64,000 bases of DNA from a virus: positions 1-64,000 of the IMG/VR virus record IMGVR_UViG_3300047557_003310. One strand, written 5' to 3'. Positions 33,765 to 42,904 of the stretch are shown here, in pieces. The notes beneath the pieces are model-generated. The model saw nothing but the letters and a program-made list of their open reading frames with translations, did not search any database and was not told the origin of the DNA. The translations under genes and the position numbers were made by a program. Within the stretch, counting starts at the first letter, position 1, and each line of letters begins with the position of its first letter.

Positions 33765-35138
33765 ATGTTAAATCCATTTTTTCTACAAGGCTCAAAAGCT
33801 GAGCAAGGTCTCATTCAAGATCTTATAAATGAACAATTAAAAATGTATGGAGTAGATGTTTATTATTTACCTAGAAAATATTTAACTAAAAATACTGTTA
33901 TTAAAGAAGTAATAGAGTCTGAATTTAATGGTGCGTATCCTATTGAAGCTTATGTTGATACTTATGATGGATATGAAGGGGCTGGAACATTATTAACTAA
34001 GTTTGGTGTTCAACCATATACTGATCTAACTTTAATAATATCAAAAGAACGCTATGAAAATTATATTTTACCTTTAATTCAAGATCAATCAAATATAGAA
34101 TTGGCAACTAGACCAAAAGAAGGAGATTTAATATATTTTCCACTTGGAGACAGATTATTTGAAATTAAATTTGTTGAACACGAAATTCCATTTTACCAAC
34201 TACAAAAAACATATGTTTACACGCTTAGATGCGAATTATTCCGATATGAAGATGAATTAATAAACACTGGAATATCTTTTATTGATGATAATGTAGAAAA
34301 CCAAGGGTATATTCAAACATTTGATATGGTTGGTACTGGAGTATCTGCGACTGCTATAGCATCAATAGTAAATGGTGGGGTTACATTTATACAAGTAACA
34401 AATAGAGGAGATGGATACAAAACAGCACCTCAGGTCAAAATAGCTCCTCCAATTTTAGGTCAAACTGCAATTGGTATTGCATCTATGATTGGTGGTATAG
34501 TAGATTTATGTGAACCAGATGCAACTTTATTGAGAGTCCAAGCAGTAGAAATATCAAATCCTGGATTTGGGTACACTAGTCCGCCTAGTGTTGGATTCTA
34601 CGGTGGTGGTGGTGATGGAGCAACAGCTGTTGCAACAATCGGTGATGGTATCGTTGGAGTGGTAACAATAACAAATGGTGGATCTGGATATTCGGATCCA
34701 CCAAATGTTCAGTTTATTGGTGCATGTACCGTACCAGCTCAAGCTAGAGCAATAATACAAGATGGAGTTGTGACAAGAATTGGAGTTACAACTTCCGGAA
34801 TTGGTTATATAGAACCACCATTGATACAAATTTCAAGTCCATATATGGTAGGTATTGGTACATATGTATACAATGAAACAGTGGTTGGTTCTATTAGTGG
34901 AAATACCGCTAGGGTGAAATCTTGGTCATCTTCTACCAATAAACTGGAGTTGTCAAATATAACTGGAGATTTTAAGCCAGGGGAAACATTAGTTGGAGCA
35001 GCATCTAGTGCAGCATATCAGATAAGAAAAATTACTGATGATAATGTATTTGATAAGTTTTCTGAAAACAAAGAAATTCAAATAGAATCAGAGCAAATTA
35101 TTGACTTTAGTGAATCAAATCCATTTGGTACACCTTAA
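33765..35138 (+). CDS. 14: Neck protein gp14, enlarged
   Basis: 457 aa, against 256 in T4. The N-terminal 190 residues are gp14-like (MLNPFFLQGSKAEQGLIQDL, INEQLKMYGVDVYYLPRKYL, PIEAYVDTYDGYEGAGTLLT, then RPKEGDLIYFPLGDRLFEIK). Residues about 195-365 are an insertion made of NGGSGY-type units (VTNRGDGYKTAPQVKIAPP, EISNPGFGYTSPPSVGF, VTITNGGSGYSDPPNVQF, VTTSGIGYIEPPLIQI). The end (GNTARVKSWSSSTNKLELSN, then FKPGETLVG) is another small beta module. The insertion probably decorates the neck surface. Confidence 0.9.
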   Translation: MLNPFFLQGSKAEQGLIQDLINEQLKMYGVDVYYLPRKYLTKNTVIKEVIESEFNGAYPIEAYVDTYDGYEGAGTLLTKFGVQPYTDLTLIISKERYENYILPLIQDQSNIELATRPKEGDLIYFPLGDRLFEIKFVEHEIPFYQLQKTYVYTLRCELFRYEDELINTGISFIDDNVENQGYIQTFDMVGTGVSATAIASIVNGGVTFIQVTNRGDGYKTAPQVKIAPPILGQTAIGIASMIGGIVDLCEPDATLLRVQAVEISNPGFGYTSPPSVGFYGGGGDGATAVATIGDGIVGVVTITNGGSGYSDPPNVQFIGACTVPAQARAIIQDGVVTRIGVTTSGIGYIEPPLIQISSPYMVGIGTYVYNETVVGSISGNTARVKSWSSSTNKLELSNITGDFKPGETLVGAASSAAYQIRKITDDNVFDKFSENKEIQIESEQIIDFSESNPFGTP

Positions 35139-35184
35139 TAAATATATAAATCGTTAAATAGTATATTATAAGGGTTTACTGACA

Positions 35185-36189
35185 ATGTTTGAATATTTTT
35201 ATCACGAAATCATAAGAAAAACTGTAGTTGCATTTGGTACACTTTTTAATGGAATAACAGTAAAGCATAAAAATAACAATGATGATGTCGTCTCAGTATT
35301 AAAAGTTCCTTTGGCATATTCGCCAACTCAAAAGTTTCTAGCTAGACTGGAACAAGTTCCAGATTTAAATAAACCAGTTCAAATTACATTACCTAGAATG
35401 TCATTTGAACTTATAGGAATGTCATATGACACTACAAGAAAATTAACAACAACTCAAACATTTTTAACAAAAGATGTAAATAACAATGAAATAAGAAAGG
35501 CATATATGCCTGTTCCATATAATTTAAATTTTGAATTGAGTATTTTTACAAAATTAAATGAAGATATGCTTCAAATTATTGAGCAAATTGTTCCATATTT
35601 TCAACCAAATTACAACTTAACTGTGGATTTAGTAAAAGAAATAGGAGAAAAAAGAGATGTTCAGATTGTTTTAGATAACATTTCGATGACAGATAATTAC
35701 GAAGGAGATTACACAGAAAGAAGAGCATTAATATATACCTTGAAATTTACTGCTAAAACTTTCCTATTTGGTCCAGTATCTTCCAATTCTGTATCTTCCG
35801 AAATTATCAAAAAGGTGTCTATTGGGTTTGCTGCTGGGGATTCATCTGGTTTGGCAAGAAGAGAAGTCGTATATAGTGTGGAACCTAAAGCGATTCAAAG
35901 TTATTCTGGAACTGTAACAACCACATTAACTAAAGACATAAGTAAAATTGATACATTAATTGAGGTTGCAAATTCAACGGGAATAACTGTTGGATCCTTC
36001 TTAGATATAAACAAAGAGGAAATTTATGTCGAATCTATTAGTGGAAATACATTGAGTGTAAGGAGAGGTCAGGATTCTACAGTAGTGTTGGATCACATTT
36101 CTGGCTCAGATGTTAAACTGATTACTTCTGCAGATGATTTACTAATAAAGCCTGGTGACGATTTTGGATTTTCCGGTTCTTTAGATTAA
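35185..36189 (+). CDS. 15: Tail sheath terminator gp15
   Basis: 334 aa (T4: 272). N-terminal motifs: MFEYFYHEIIRKTVVAFGTL, VPLAYSPTQKFLARLEQVPD, LPRMSFELIGMSYDTTRKLT, then YMPVPYNLNFELSIFTKLNE and ILEQIVPYF-like QIIEQIVPYFQPNYNLTVDL. Gp15 caps the finished tail tube and sheath and joins it to the neck. The C-terminal 90 residues are an added beta module (TLIEVANSTGITVGSFLDIN, KEEIYVESISGNTLSVRRGQ) also found in the giant baseplate proteins. Confidence 0.92.
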   Translation: MFEYFYHEIIRKTVVAFGTLFNGITVKHKNNNDDVVSVLKVPLAYSPTQKFLARLEQVPDLNKPVQITLPRMSFELIGMSYDTTRKLTTTQTFLTKDVNNNEIRKAYMPVPYNLNFELSIFTKLNEDMLQIIEQIVPYFQPNYNLTVDLVKEIGEKRDVQIVLDNISMTDNYEGDYTERRALIYTLKFTAKTFLFGPVSSNSVSSEIIKKVSIGFAAGDSSGLARREVVYSVEPKAIQSYSGTVTTTLTKDISKIDTLIEVANSTGITVGSFLDINKEEIYVESISGNTLSVRRGQDSTVVLDHISGSDVKLITSADDLLIKPGDDFGFSGSLD

Positions 36190-36198
36190 GGAGTTATC

Positions 36199-36654
36199 AT
36201 GAGAATGACTAAAAAATTCGATAAATTAAATGAAGCATTTAATATCGAAAATGGACCTTCTGAAATTAAGGCAGAAGTAGTAGAAACCGCTATTGTAGAA
36301 TCTCCAGCTAAAAATATAAATTCTGCAATGGACGATATAAAAAAAGATTATGAATATACTCGTGGGAATTTATATTCTATTATAGAAAAAGGACAAGAAG
36401 CAATTAATAATGTCCTAGAATTGGCACAGGAGACTGATGCTCCTAGAGCATATGAAGTTGTTGGACAACTAATAAAAAATGTTTCTGATGCAACTGACAA
36501 ACTCATTGATCTTCAGAAAAAAATAAAAGATCTAGATGAAGTTAAGCAACAGAAAGGTCCAACAAATGTTACTAATGCTTTATTTGTTGGATCCACTGCA
36601 GAGTTGTCAAAAATGTTGAAAAGTCAGTTAAAAGACATCGACGAAGATAAATAA
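36199..36654 (+). CDS. 16: Small terminase subunit gp16
   Basis: 151 aa (T4: 164). It has the gp16 pattern: an acidic N-terminus, DDIKKDYEYTRGNLYSIIEK (T4-like DYGVVRRN region), AYEVVGQLIKNVSDATDKLI helices, and the C-terminal NVTNALFVGSTAELSKMLKS (T4 ATVFMGSPTEL). Gp16 regulates the gp17 packaging motor. ATG 36199 or ATG 36205 could be the start; GGAGTTATC upstream is a good ribosome binding site for the first. A 532-aa gene separates it from gp17, unlike in T4, where the genes are adjacent. Confidence 0.9.
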   Translation: MRMTKKFDKLNEAFNIENGPSEIKAEVVETAIVESPAKNINSAMDDIKKDYEYTRGNLYSIIEKGQEAINNVLELAQETDAPRAYEVVGQLIKNVSDATDKLIDLQKKIKDLDEVKQQKGPTNVTNALFVGSTAELSKMLKSQLKDIDEDK

Positions 36655-36680
36655 AAATAAATGCTTAAACTGCAGTAGAA

Positions 36681-38279
36681 ATGAAAAAGATACAAGAAGA
36701 TCACAAAGAAATTGCTAGTGGCAAAAAGAAAGATGATGAAGGCTATATGGCAGGGATTGAATTGGATTCAATCGAAAGAGCTGTAAAGAATTTAAGAAAA
36801 GCAATCAAGAGTAGTGATACTCAATTACCTGCTTGGGTACAATCTAAAATTACCAGAGCAGCTGATTATATTGATACTGCAGCAGAATATCTTCAAAGTG
36901 ATGAACAATTAAATGAAATCTCATTTGAAGTCAACAGAGATACACATAAAAAAGAGACAAAAAAAACTAAAGCAACTGGCATAATAGATAAACCAGGAAC
37001 TCCTGGAGAAGAAGCAGCAGCAAAAAATATAGTAAGAAAAATGGGAGGAACTGGTGCTAAAGCAGTTCCTCAATATAATCTCTTGCCACCAAGAAATGAA
37101 GAGATTTCTTTAGTAGATAAAATATTATCTGAAATGGGTTGTGGATGCAATAAAACAAAAAAGGGAAAAAAGTGCCCTGAGCATGGATATAAAGATTGTT
37201 CATCCATGCACGAAGAAAAGGACCCAAAAGGTCCAGTTCAGGCATATAAGTCTCCTGAAGAAATTGCAAAAAAGCATGGGGTTTCATTAGATGAGATAAA
37301 TACCCAATTAAAGATGGGAATTAAAGTAGAAGGAGAACATACTTCAGACAAGACTGCTGCAAGAATTACTGCACTTCAACATTTAGATGAAGTACCAGAT
37401 TACTATACAAAGTTAAAAAAAGTAGAGACTCAAAAAGAAAGTAAGATAGTAAGAGACATGTTTGGTAATGCTTCTTATGAATTTATTGATCTGATTACTG
37501 CAGATCCATTAATCAAAGAAGCAAAAAAATCTAAGAGTGATCCTTGTTGGGATGGATACAAAAGAAAAAAGGGAACAAAAAAGTATGAAGAGGGATCATG
37601 TGTTGAAGTAGAAGAAAATGTATCCCCTCAAGTGTTAGAGGCACAAAAAAAACTAAATAACGCTCAAATTCAATTAGCTAATGCAAAAAAGAAGGAGCTA
37701 TCTAAAACTGGAACTTCTACTGAATTGTCAGAAACGACAATTCCTACTCAATATGGACACAACTTTTCTGTTACTTTAATGTGGAGAGCAAAATATTACA
37801 ATATTCAAATGTTCTTCCCACAAATAAGAATGCCTAATAGAAGAGAAATAACAGACGAAGCAAATAAAGTTTATCCAAATTGTAAAGTTATTACATATGC
37901 TCCAAGTAGAATACAACAAAATCTTCCTATAATCCAAGTACCAGATAAAAGATCAAAAAATTATCTTATGAATAACGGTACAATAGGAGAGGGGGTTGAA
38001 ATAGTAGAATCAAAAAAGTCTGAAATGGCTTGCAATAAGCCAAAGTCTGAACCACATGGATCAGGAGAAACTGGAAAATCACATGTGGTAAAGGCATGTG
38101 AAGATGGAGAAGAAAAATTGATTCGTTTTGGACAACTGGGAGTCAAAGGTTCTCCTAAGAAAAAAGGAGAGTCTAAACAATACGCAATGCGTCGTCATAT
38201 GTTCCAAACCAGACACGCCAAGAATATTGCTCAAGGAAAAATGTCTGCTGCTTATTGGGCAAATAAAGTTAAGTGGTAA
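36681..38279 (+). CDS. Multidomain cyanophage protein between terminase genes (532 aa)
   Basis: A mosaic of small domains: an N-terminal helical repeat (GIELDSIERAVKNLRKAIKS, AADYIDTAAEYLQSDEQLNE, close to a bacterial microcompartment-unrelated helical module of phage head proteins); a cysteine-rich stretch (MGCGCNKTKKGKKCPEHGYK); a DUF5661-like segment (VSLDEINTQLKMGIKVEGEH, ARITALQHLDEVPDYYTKLK); a middle beta segment (NFSVTLMWRAKYYNIQMFFP); and a C-terminal region ending GEEKLIRFGQLGVKGSPKKK, then RHAKNIAQGKMSAAYWANKV, which I associate with DUF6321. The basic C-terminus may bind DNA. Function unknown; the position between gp16 and gp17 suggests a packaged or packaging-related protein. Confidence 0.75.
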   Translation: MKKIQEDHKEIASGKKKDDEGYMAGIELDSIERAVKNLRKAIKSSDTQLPAWVQSKITRAADYIDTAAEYLQSDEQLNEISFEVNRDTHKKETKKTKATGIIDKPGTPGEEAAAKNIVRKMGGTGAKAVPQYNLLPPRNEEISLVDKILSEMGCGCNKTKKGKKCPEHGYKDCSSMHEEKDPKGPVQAYKSPEEIAKKHGVSLDEINTQLKMGIKVEGEHTSDKTAARITALQHLDEVPDYYTKLKKVETQKESKIVRDMFGNASYEFIDLITADPLIKEAKKSKSDPCWDGYKRKKGTKKYEEGSCVEVEENVSPQVLEAQKKLNNAQIQLANAKKKELSKTGTSTELSETTIPTQYGHNFSVTLMWRAKYYNIQMFFPQIRMPNRREITDEANKVYPNCKVITYAPSRIQQNLPIIQVPDKRSKNYLMNNGTIGEGVEIVESKKSEMACNKPKSEPHGSGETGKSHVVKACEDGEEKLIRFGQLGVKGSPKKKGESKQYAMRRHMFQTRHAKNIAQGKMSAAYWANKVKW

Positions 38280-38296
38280 ATTTATATTAATTTTTT

Positions 38297-39946
38297 ATGG
38301 CTGAAGAACATTATCTTGGTAATCCGCTCCTAAAAAAAGCAAATACCCAAATTGAATTTACAGAAGAACAAATCGTTGAATTTGCAAGATGTGCTCAAGA
38401 TCCAGTATATTTTGCTAACAATTATATACAAATTGTGACTCTTGATCATGGTTTACAACCGTTTGAAATGTATCCATTTCAGGAAAGGATGTTAAATTCT
38501 TTCCATAAAAATAGATTTAACATTTGTAAACTTCCTAGGCAGTCCGGTAAATCAACTACCGTAGTATCGTATCTTCTACATTATGCAATTTTTAATGACA
38601 ATGTAAATATTGCTATTCTTGCCAACAAGGCACAGACAGCAAGAGATCTACTTGGTCGTTTACAAACTGGATATGAAAATTTACCTAGATGGCTACAGCA
38701 AGGAATCTGTTCTTGGAATAAAGGTTCATTAGAACTGGAAAATGGTTCTAAAATATTTGCTGCCTCAACTTCAGCATCATCTGTCCGAGGTAGCACATAC
38801 AATATTATCTTCTTGGACGAATTTGCTTTCGTTCCAAATCAAGTTGCAGATTCTTTCTTTAGTTCAGTATATCCTACGATTACTTCTGGTAAATCATCAA
38901 AAGTTATTGTTGTTTCTACTCCTAAAGGACTTAATCACTTTTATAAATTATGGGATGATGCGAAGAAAACTAAGAATGAGTATGTCCCAATTGAAGTATT
39001 TTGGACTGATGTTCCAGGAAGAGACGAAGAATTTAAGAAAACAACAATTGCTAACACAAGCGAGAGTCAGTGGAGACAAGAATTTGAATGTGAATTCCTT
39101 GGCTCAGTTGATACACTAATATCTGGCGCAAAATTAGCAACTCTAGTTCAAGATAGACCGAAGACATCAAATGCTGGTCTTGATGTGTATGAAGATCCAA
39201 TAGAAGATCATCAATATGTAATTACTGTCGATGTAGCAAGAGGAGTTGAAATCGATTACTCAGCATTTATAGTATTTGATATAACTACTTTTCCATATAA
39301 AGTCGTGGCAAAGTATAGAAATAATGAAATAAAGCCTATGATGTTCCCATATGTCATAAAAGACGCCGGAAAGGCTTACAACAGCTCCTATGTGCTGTGT
39401 GAAGTGAATGATGTGGGGGATCAGGTAGCTGCTGCATTACATTACGATTTAGAGTATCCTAATGTATTGATGTGTTCTATGCGTGGTAGAGCTGGGCAGA
39501 TTGTTGGACAAGGTTTTTCTGGTAAGAAAACCCAGATGGGAGTCAAGATGTCAAAAACAGTCAAGAAAGTTGGCTGTTTAAATTTGAAGGCAATTATAGA
39601 AGAAGAAAAGTTATTAGTCAGTGACTATGATATTATATCAGAATTAACTACATTTGTCCAGAAATATAATTCATTTGAAGCTGAAGAAGGATGCAATGAT
39701 GACTTAGCCATGTGTCTTGTTATATTTGCATGGTTAATAGTACAAGACTATTTTAAAGAGATGACGGACAATGATGTCCGTAAAAAATTATACGAAGAAC
39801 AACAGAATCAACTAGAACAAGATATGGCACCTTTTGGATTCATAGTGGATGGTACAGAATCTGAAAATTTTGTTGATAATGAAGGAACGAGATGGTTTAC
39901 GGATGAATATGGAGATATGTCTTATATGTGGGAATACAATTTTTAA
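38297..39946 (+). CDS. 17: Large terminase subunit gp17
   Basis: 549 aa (T4: 610). ATPase domain: Walker A PRQSGKST at 80-87, Walker B IIFLDE at 170-175, motif III VVSTPKG at 205-211, preceded by the SSVRGSTY motif. Nuclease domain: RNase-H-like fold starting YVITVDVARGVEIDYSAF with D312 as first metal ligand, then VLCEVNDVGDQV and a late acidic residue in NDDLAMCLVIFAW. It pumps DNA into the prohead through the gp20 portal and cuts headful lengths. Its codon use and context are normal for the operon. Confidence 0.97.
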   Translation: MAEEHYLGNPLLKKANTQIEFTEEQIVEFARCAQDPVYFANNYIQIVTLDHGLQPFEMYPFQERMLNSFHKNRFNICKLPRQSGKSTTVVSYLLHYAIFNDNVNIAILANKAQTARDLLGRLQTGYENLPRWLQQGICSWNKGSLELENGSKIFAASTSASSVRGSTYNIIFLDEFAFVPNQVADSFFSSVYPTITSGKSSKVIVVSTPKGLNHFYKLWDDAKKTKNEYVPIEVFWTDVPGRDEEFKKTTIANTSESQWRQEFECEFLGSVDTLISGAKLATLVQDRPKTSNAGLDVYEDPIEDHQYVITVDVARGVEIDYSAFIVFDITTFPYKVVAKYRNNEIKPMMFPYVIKDAGKAYNSSYVLCEVNDVGDQVAAALHYDLEYPNVLMCSMRGRAGQIVGQGFSGKKTQMGVKMSKTVKKVGCLNLKAIIEEEKLLVSDYDIISELTTFVQKYNSFEAEEGCNDDLAMCLVIFAWLIVQDYFKEMTDNDVRKKLYEEQQNQLEQDMAPFGFIVDGTESENFVDNEGTRWFTDEYGDMSYMWEYNF

Positions 39947-39972
39947 TTCAATGTCATGTAAATAAAGTTTTT

Positions 39973-39980
39973 CATAAATA
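39973..39980 (+). promoter_or_regulatory. Candidate late promoter before gp18
   Basis: CATAAATA followed by a T run, 35 nt before the gp18 ATG and just after the gp17 stop. Confidence 0.55.
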
Positions 39981-40015
39981 TTTTTTAGAGAAACTGATTT
40001 TTTAGGGAGAAAAAT

Positions 40016-42199
40016 ATGGCGACTCCTCAATTATCTCCAGGCGTACTTGTCAGAGAGGTTGATTTAACTGTAGGAAGAGCTGACAATGTACTCGATAATA
40101 TTGGAGCAATTGCAGGGCCATTTGCAATAGGACCTGTTGATGATCCAGTTGATATTACTACAGAGCAAGAGTTAATTAATGTATTTGGTAAGCCAAGTTC
40201 AACAGATGCTCAATATGAATATTGGATGAGCGCATCTTCATTCTTGTCTTACGGTGGAGTTCTTAAAGTAGTAAGAACTTCAGGAAGCAATCTAGTAAAT
40301 GCAAATGCTGCGAGATTAGCAAGCGGTATTTCAACAGTTGGTGTACCTAGTCTGCTCATTAAAAACTTTGACGAGTATGAATCACTGTATTCTACAACAG
40401 ACAATGTGGAGTTTGTTTTTGCCGCAAAAACACCAGGAACATGGTCAAACAATCTTAAAGTTTGCGTAATTGATGATAAAGCAGACCAAATTCTCAAAGT
40501 GGGTTCAGCAGTTACAACGGCTCAAGTTGGATATGCTGTAACTACAAATTTAAGTAATATTACTGTTGCTGGCGTTGGCTCTACTTCTCAATTCACAGGT
40601 TATTTGAAGTCTATTATAACTGGAATAAACACAATAAGTCAAACTGTAGATGTAAAAATTACATCAATAGTATCAAATGGTGGGGTTGAAACTCCAGTAG
40701 ACTATGCAGAGAAAAACCAGTTAAGGTCATTCTTACTTGGAAATACAGTAGCAATTAGCAGTACTTCTTCTAGTGGTTTAGGTTCAACTACTCTTTCTGG
40801 CGCAGATGCGATTTTAGATTGGTATGACCAACAAACTTTAGGACTAACAAATAGCACAATCTATTGGAGTTCTTTGGCACCAAAGCCAACAACAAACCAA
40901 TATGTTGCTGAAAGAAAAGGAAGAAATGATGCAATTCATATTGCAATAGTGGACGATACTGGTAGTGTAACCGGAATTCAAGGTAACTTAGTAGAAAAGC
41001 ATTTATTCTTATCTAAGGCAACTGATACAATTTCTGCAGTAAATTCACCCCAAAAGCTCTGGTGGAAGGAATATCTTGCTCAAAATTCAAACTATGTTTA
41101 TGTTGGAGATAATCCTTCAGATGGCGATAACAATGAAACTACATATCAAACAGGATTTTCTAGCGGCTTTGTTGGATTAACTACAGCAAGAGGACAATGG
41201 AATTCTCCTGCTCAAGATAAAGTTTACGGCGCTATTGGTAATGTAACTTATACATTATCTGGAGGGAAGGATTATGGTCAAAATAATGGAATGGCAGCCA
41301 CTTTAGGCGATTTATCAACTTCATATAGACTTTTCTCCAATAAAGATGAAGTTGCTGTTGATTATTTGATAATGGGACCAGGTTTACTTGATAAGTCATT
41401 ATCACAAGCAAAAGCCCAAGAATTGATTTCAATTGCTTCAGCTAGAAAAGATTGTATTGCAGTAATTTCTCCACATAGAGAAGATGTTGTCAATAGAACA
41501 AATACTGAAGATCAAACAAATGAAATTATAGAGTTCTTTAGTCCTCTATCTTCTTCTTCTTATGCTGTATTTGATACTGGTTACAAGTACACATATGATA
41601 GATTCAACAATAAATTCCGTTGGATTCCATGTAACCCAGACATTGCTGGATTGATGGTTAGAACTTCTTTAAATTCTTATCCATGGTATTCACCAGCTGG
41701 ACAACAGAGAGGAGTTCTTAATAATGCAATTAAATTAGCATACAATCCCTCTAAAGCACAAAGAGATAGACTATATCCAATTAGAGTAAATTCCATTGTA
41801 AATCAACCTGGAATTGGCATAATTCTATTTGGTGATAAAACTGCTCTTGGTTATGCTTCTGCATTTGATCGAATTAATGTTCGTAGATTGTTCTTGACTG
41901 TCGAACAAGCACTAGAAAGAACTGCTCAAGCTCAGTTGTTTGAATTGAATGATTCTTTAACTCGTGCAAACTTTGTGAATATTGTGGAACCATATTTACG
42001 AGATGTACAAGCAAAAAGAGGAGTATATGATTTCAGAGTAATATGTGATGAGACTAATAACACTCCTGATGTAATTGACAACAATGAATTTAGAGCTGAT
42101 ATTTTCTTAAAACCAACCAAGTCAATTAATTATGTCACACTTACATTTGTGGCTACTCGAACTGGAGTTAGCTTCGAAGAAGTTACTGGTAGGGTTTAA
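40016..42199 (+). CDS. 18: Tail sheath protein gp18
   Basis: 727 aa (T4: 659). N-terminus PQLSPGVLVREVDLTVGRAD, then IAGPFAIGPVDDPVDITTEQ and FLSYGGVLKVVR are sheath hallmarks. The C-terminal core domain is conserved: GFTDRINVRRLFLTVEQALE-like ASAFDRINVRRLFLTVEQAL and NFVNIVEPYLRDVQAKRGVY, ending with DIFLKPTKSINYVTLTFVAT. Residues about 100-300 form the variable surface domains. It contracts to drive the tube into the cell. TTAGGGAGAA precedes the start as a strong ribosome binding site. Confidence 0.97.
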   Translation: MATPQLSPGVLVREVDLTVGRADNVLDNIGAIAGPFAIGPVDDPVDITTEQELINVFGKPSSTDAQYEYWMSASSFLSYGGVLKVVRTSGSNLVNANAARLASGISTVGVPSLLIKNFDEYESLYSTTDNVEFVFAAKTPGTWSNNLKVCVIDDKADQILKVGSAVTTAQVGYAVTTNLSNITVAGVGSTSQFTGYLKSIITGINTISQTVDVKITSIVSNGGVETPVDYAEKNQLRSFLLGNTVAISSTSSSGLGSTTLSGADAILDWYDQQTLGLTNSTIYWSSLAPKPTTNQYVAERKGRNDAIHIAIVDDTGSVTGIQGNLVEKHLFLSKATDTISAVNSPQKLWWKEYLAQNSNYVYVGDNPSDGDNNETTYQTGFSSGFVGLTTARGQWNSPAQDKVYGAIGNVTYTLSGGKDYGQNNGMAATLGDLSTSYRLFSNKDEVAVDYLIMGPGLLDKSLSQAKAQELISIASARKDCIAVISPHREDVVNRTNTEDQTNEIIEFFSPLSSSSYAVFDTGYKYTYDRFNNKFRWIPCNPDIAGLMVRTSLNSYPWYSPAGQQRGVLNNAIKLAYNPSKAQRDRLYPIRVNSIVNQPGIGIILFGDKTALGYASAFDRINVRRLFLTVEQALERTAQAQLFELNDSLTRANFVNIVEPYLRDVQAKRGVYDFRVICDETNNTPDVIDNNEFRADIFLKPTKSINYVTLTFVATRTGVSFEEVTGRV

Positions 42200-42236
42200 T
42201 TTAGATATAAATTAATTACAAAAGGAGGAATTAAAA

Positions 42237-42875
42237 ATGTCACAGTTAAGAACAATCACTCAGTTTAAAGAAAGACTAGCTGGTGGTGGCGCTCGTCCTA
42301 ATCTATTTGAAGTAAGTATTCCATCATTCCCTGCGCCAATTCAAAATTTTTGGTCTAGTGGAGCTGGTGGAGAAGCTGAAACATTTAGCTTTTTATGTAA
42401 GTCAGCAGCATTACCAGCTTCTAATGTAAATCCAATCGATGTGCCATTTAGAGGTCGTATTTTAAAAGTTGCTGGAGACAGAACTTTTGATCCATGGACA
42501 GTTACTATCATAAATGATGAGGACTTCAAATTGAGAACCGGATTTGAAAAATGGATGAATCACATCAATAAATTGGAAAATGCAACTGGCGCAACTAGCC
42601 CAGAATCTTATATGACTGATGCTTATGTATATCAACTTGGAAGAGGAAAAACTAAAAACTCTGAATCAAATTATGGAGATAGAACTGGTGGAGCACTTAC
42701 TCCACTAAGAACATATAAATTCTATAGTATTTTCCCAACTAACGTAAGTCAGATTGATTTATCATATGATACAAGTGATGACATAGAAACTTATACAGTT
42801 GAATTCCAAATTCTTTACTGGACTGCCGGTGAAGGTACTACAGATCAATCTGGATCTAGTAATATTGTTAAGTAA
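42237..42875 (+). CDS. 19: Tail tube protein gp19
   Basis: 212 aa (T4: 163). N-terminus LRTITQFKERLAGGGARPNL, FEVSIPSFP, then FLCKSAALPASNVNPIDVPF RGRILKVAGDR is the tube-protein beta barrel; C-terminal FYSIFPTNVSQIDLSYDTSD followed by IETYTVEFQILYWT closes it. An extra stretch about residues 115-160 (SPESYMTDAYVYQLGRGKTK) is the cyanophage insertion. AAAGGAGGAATT is a near-perfect Shine-Dalgarno, fitting high expression. Confidence 0.96.
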   Translation: MSQLRTITQFKERLAGGGARPNLFEVSIPSFPAPIQNFWSSGAGGEAETFSFLCKSAALPASNVNPIDVPFRGRILKVAGDRTFDPWTVTIINDEDFKLRTGFEKWMNHINKLENATGATSPESYMTDAYVYQLGRGKTKNSESNYGDRTGGALTPLRTYKFYSIFPTNVSQIDLSYDTSDDIETYTVEFQILYWTAGEGTTDQSGSSNIVK

Positions 42876-42881
42876 TAAATA
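42873..42881 (+). promoter_or_regulatory. Candidate late promoter before gp20
   Basis: TAATAAATA spans the gp19 stop, 24 nt before the gp20 start; a weak variant of the late box. Confidence 0.35.
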
Positions 42882-42904
42882 AAGGATAACTAAAAAAATA
42901 AATT

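Noticed and set aside
38742-39119. 125-aa out-of-frame ORF inside gp17, considered as a nested gene or homing endonuclease
   Set aside because: No endonuclease motif, and gp17 is continuous and intact across it.
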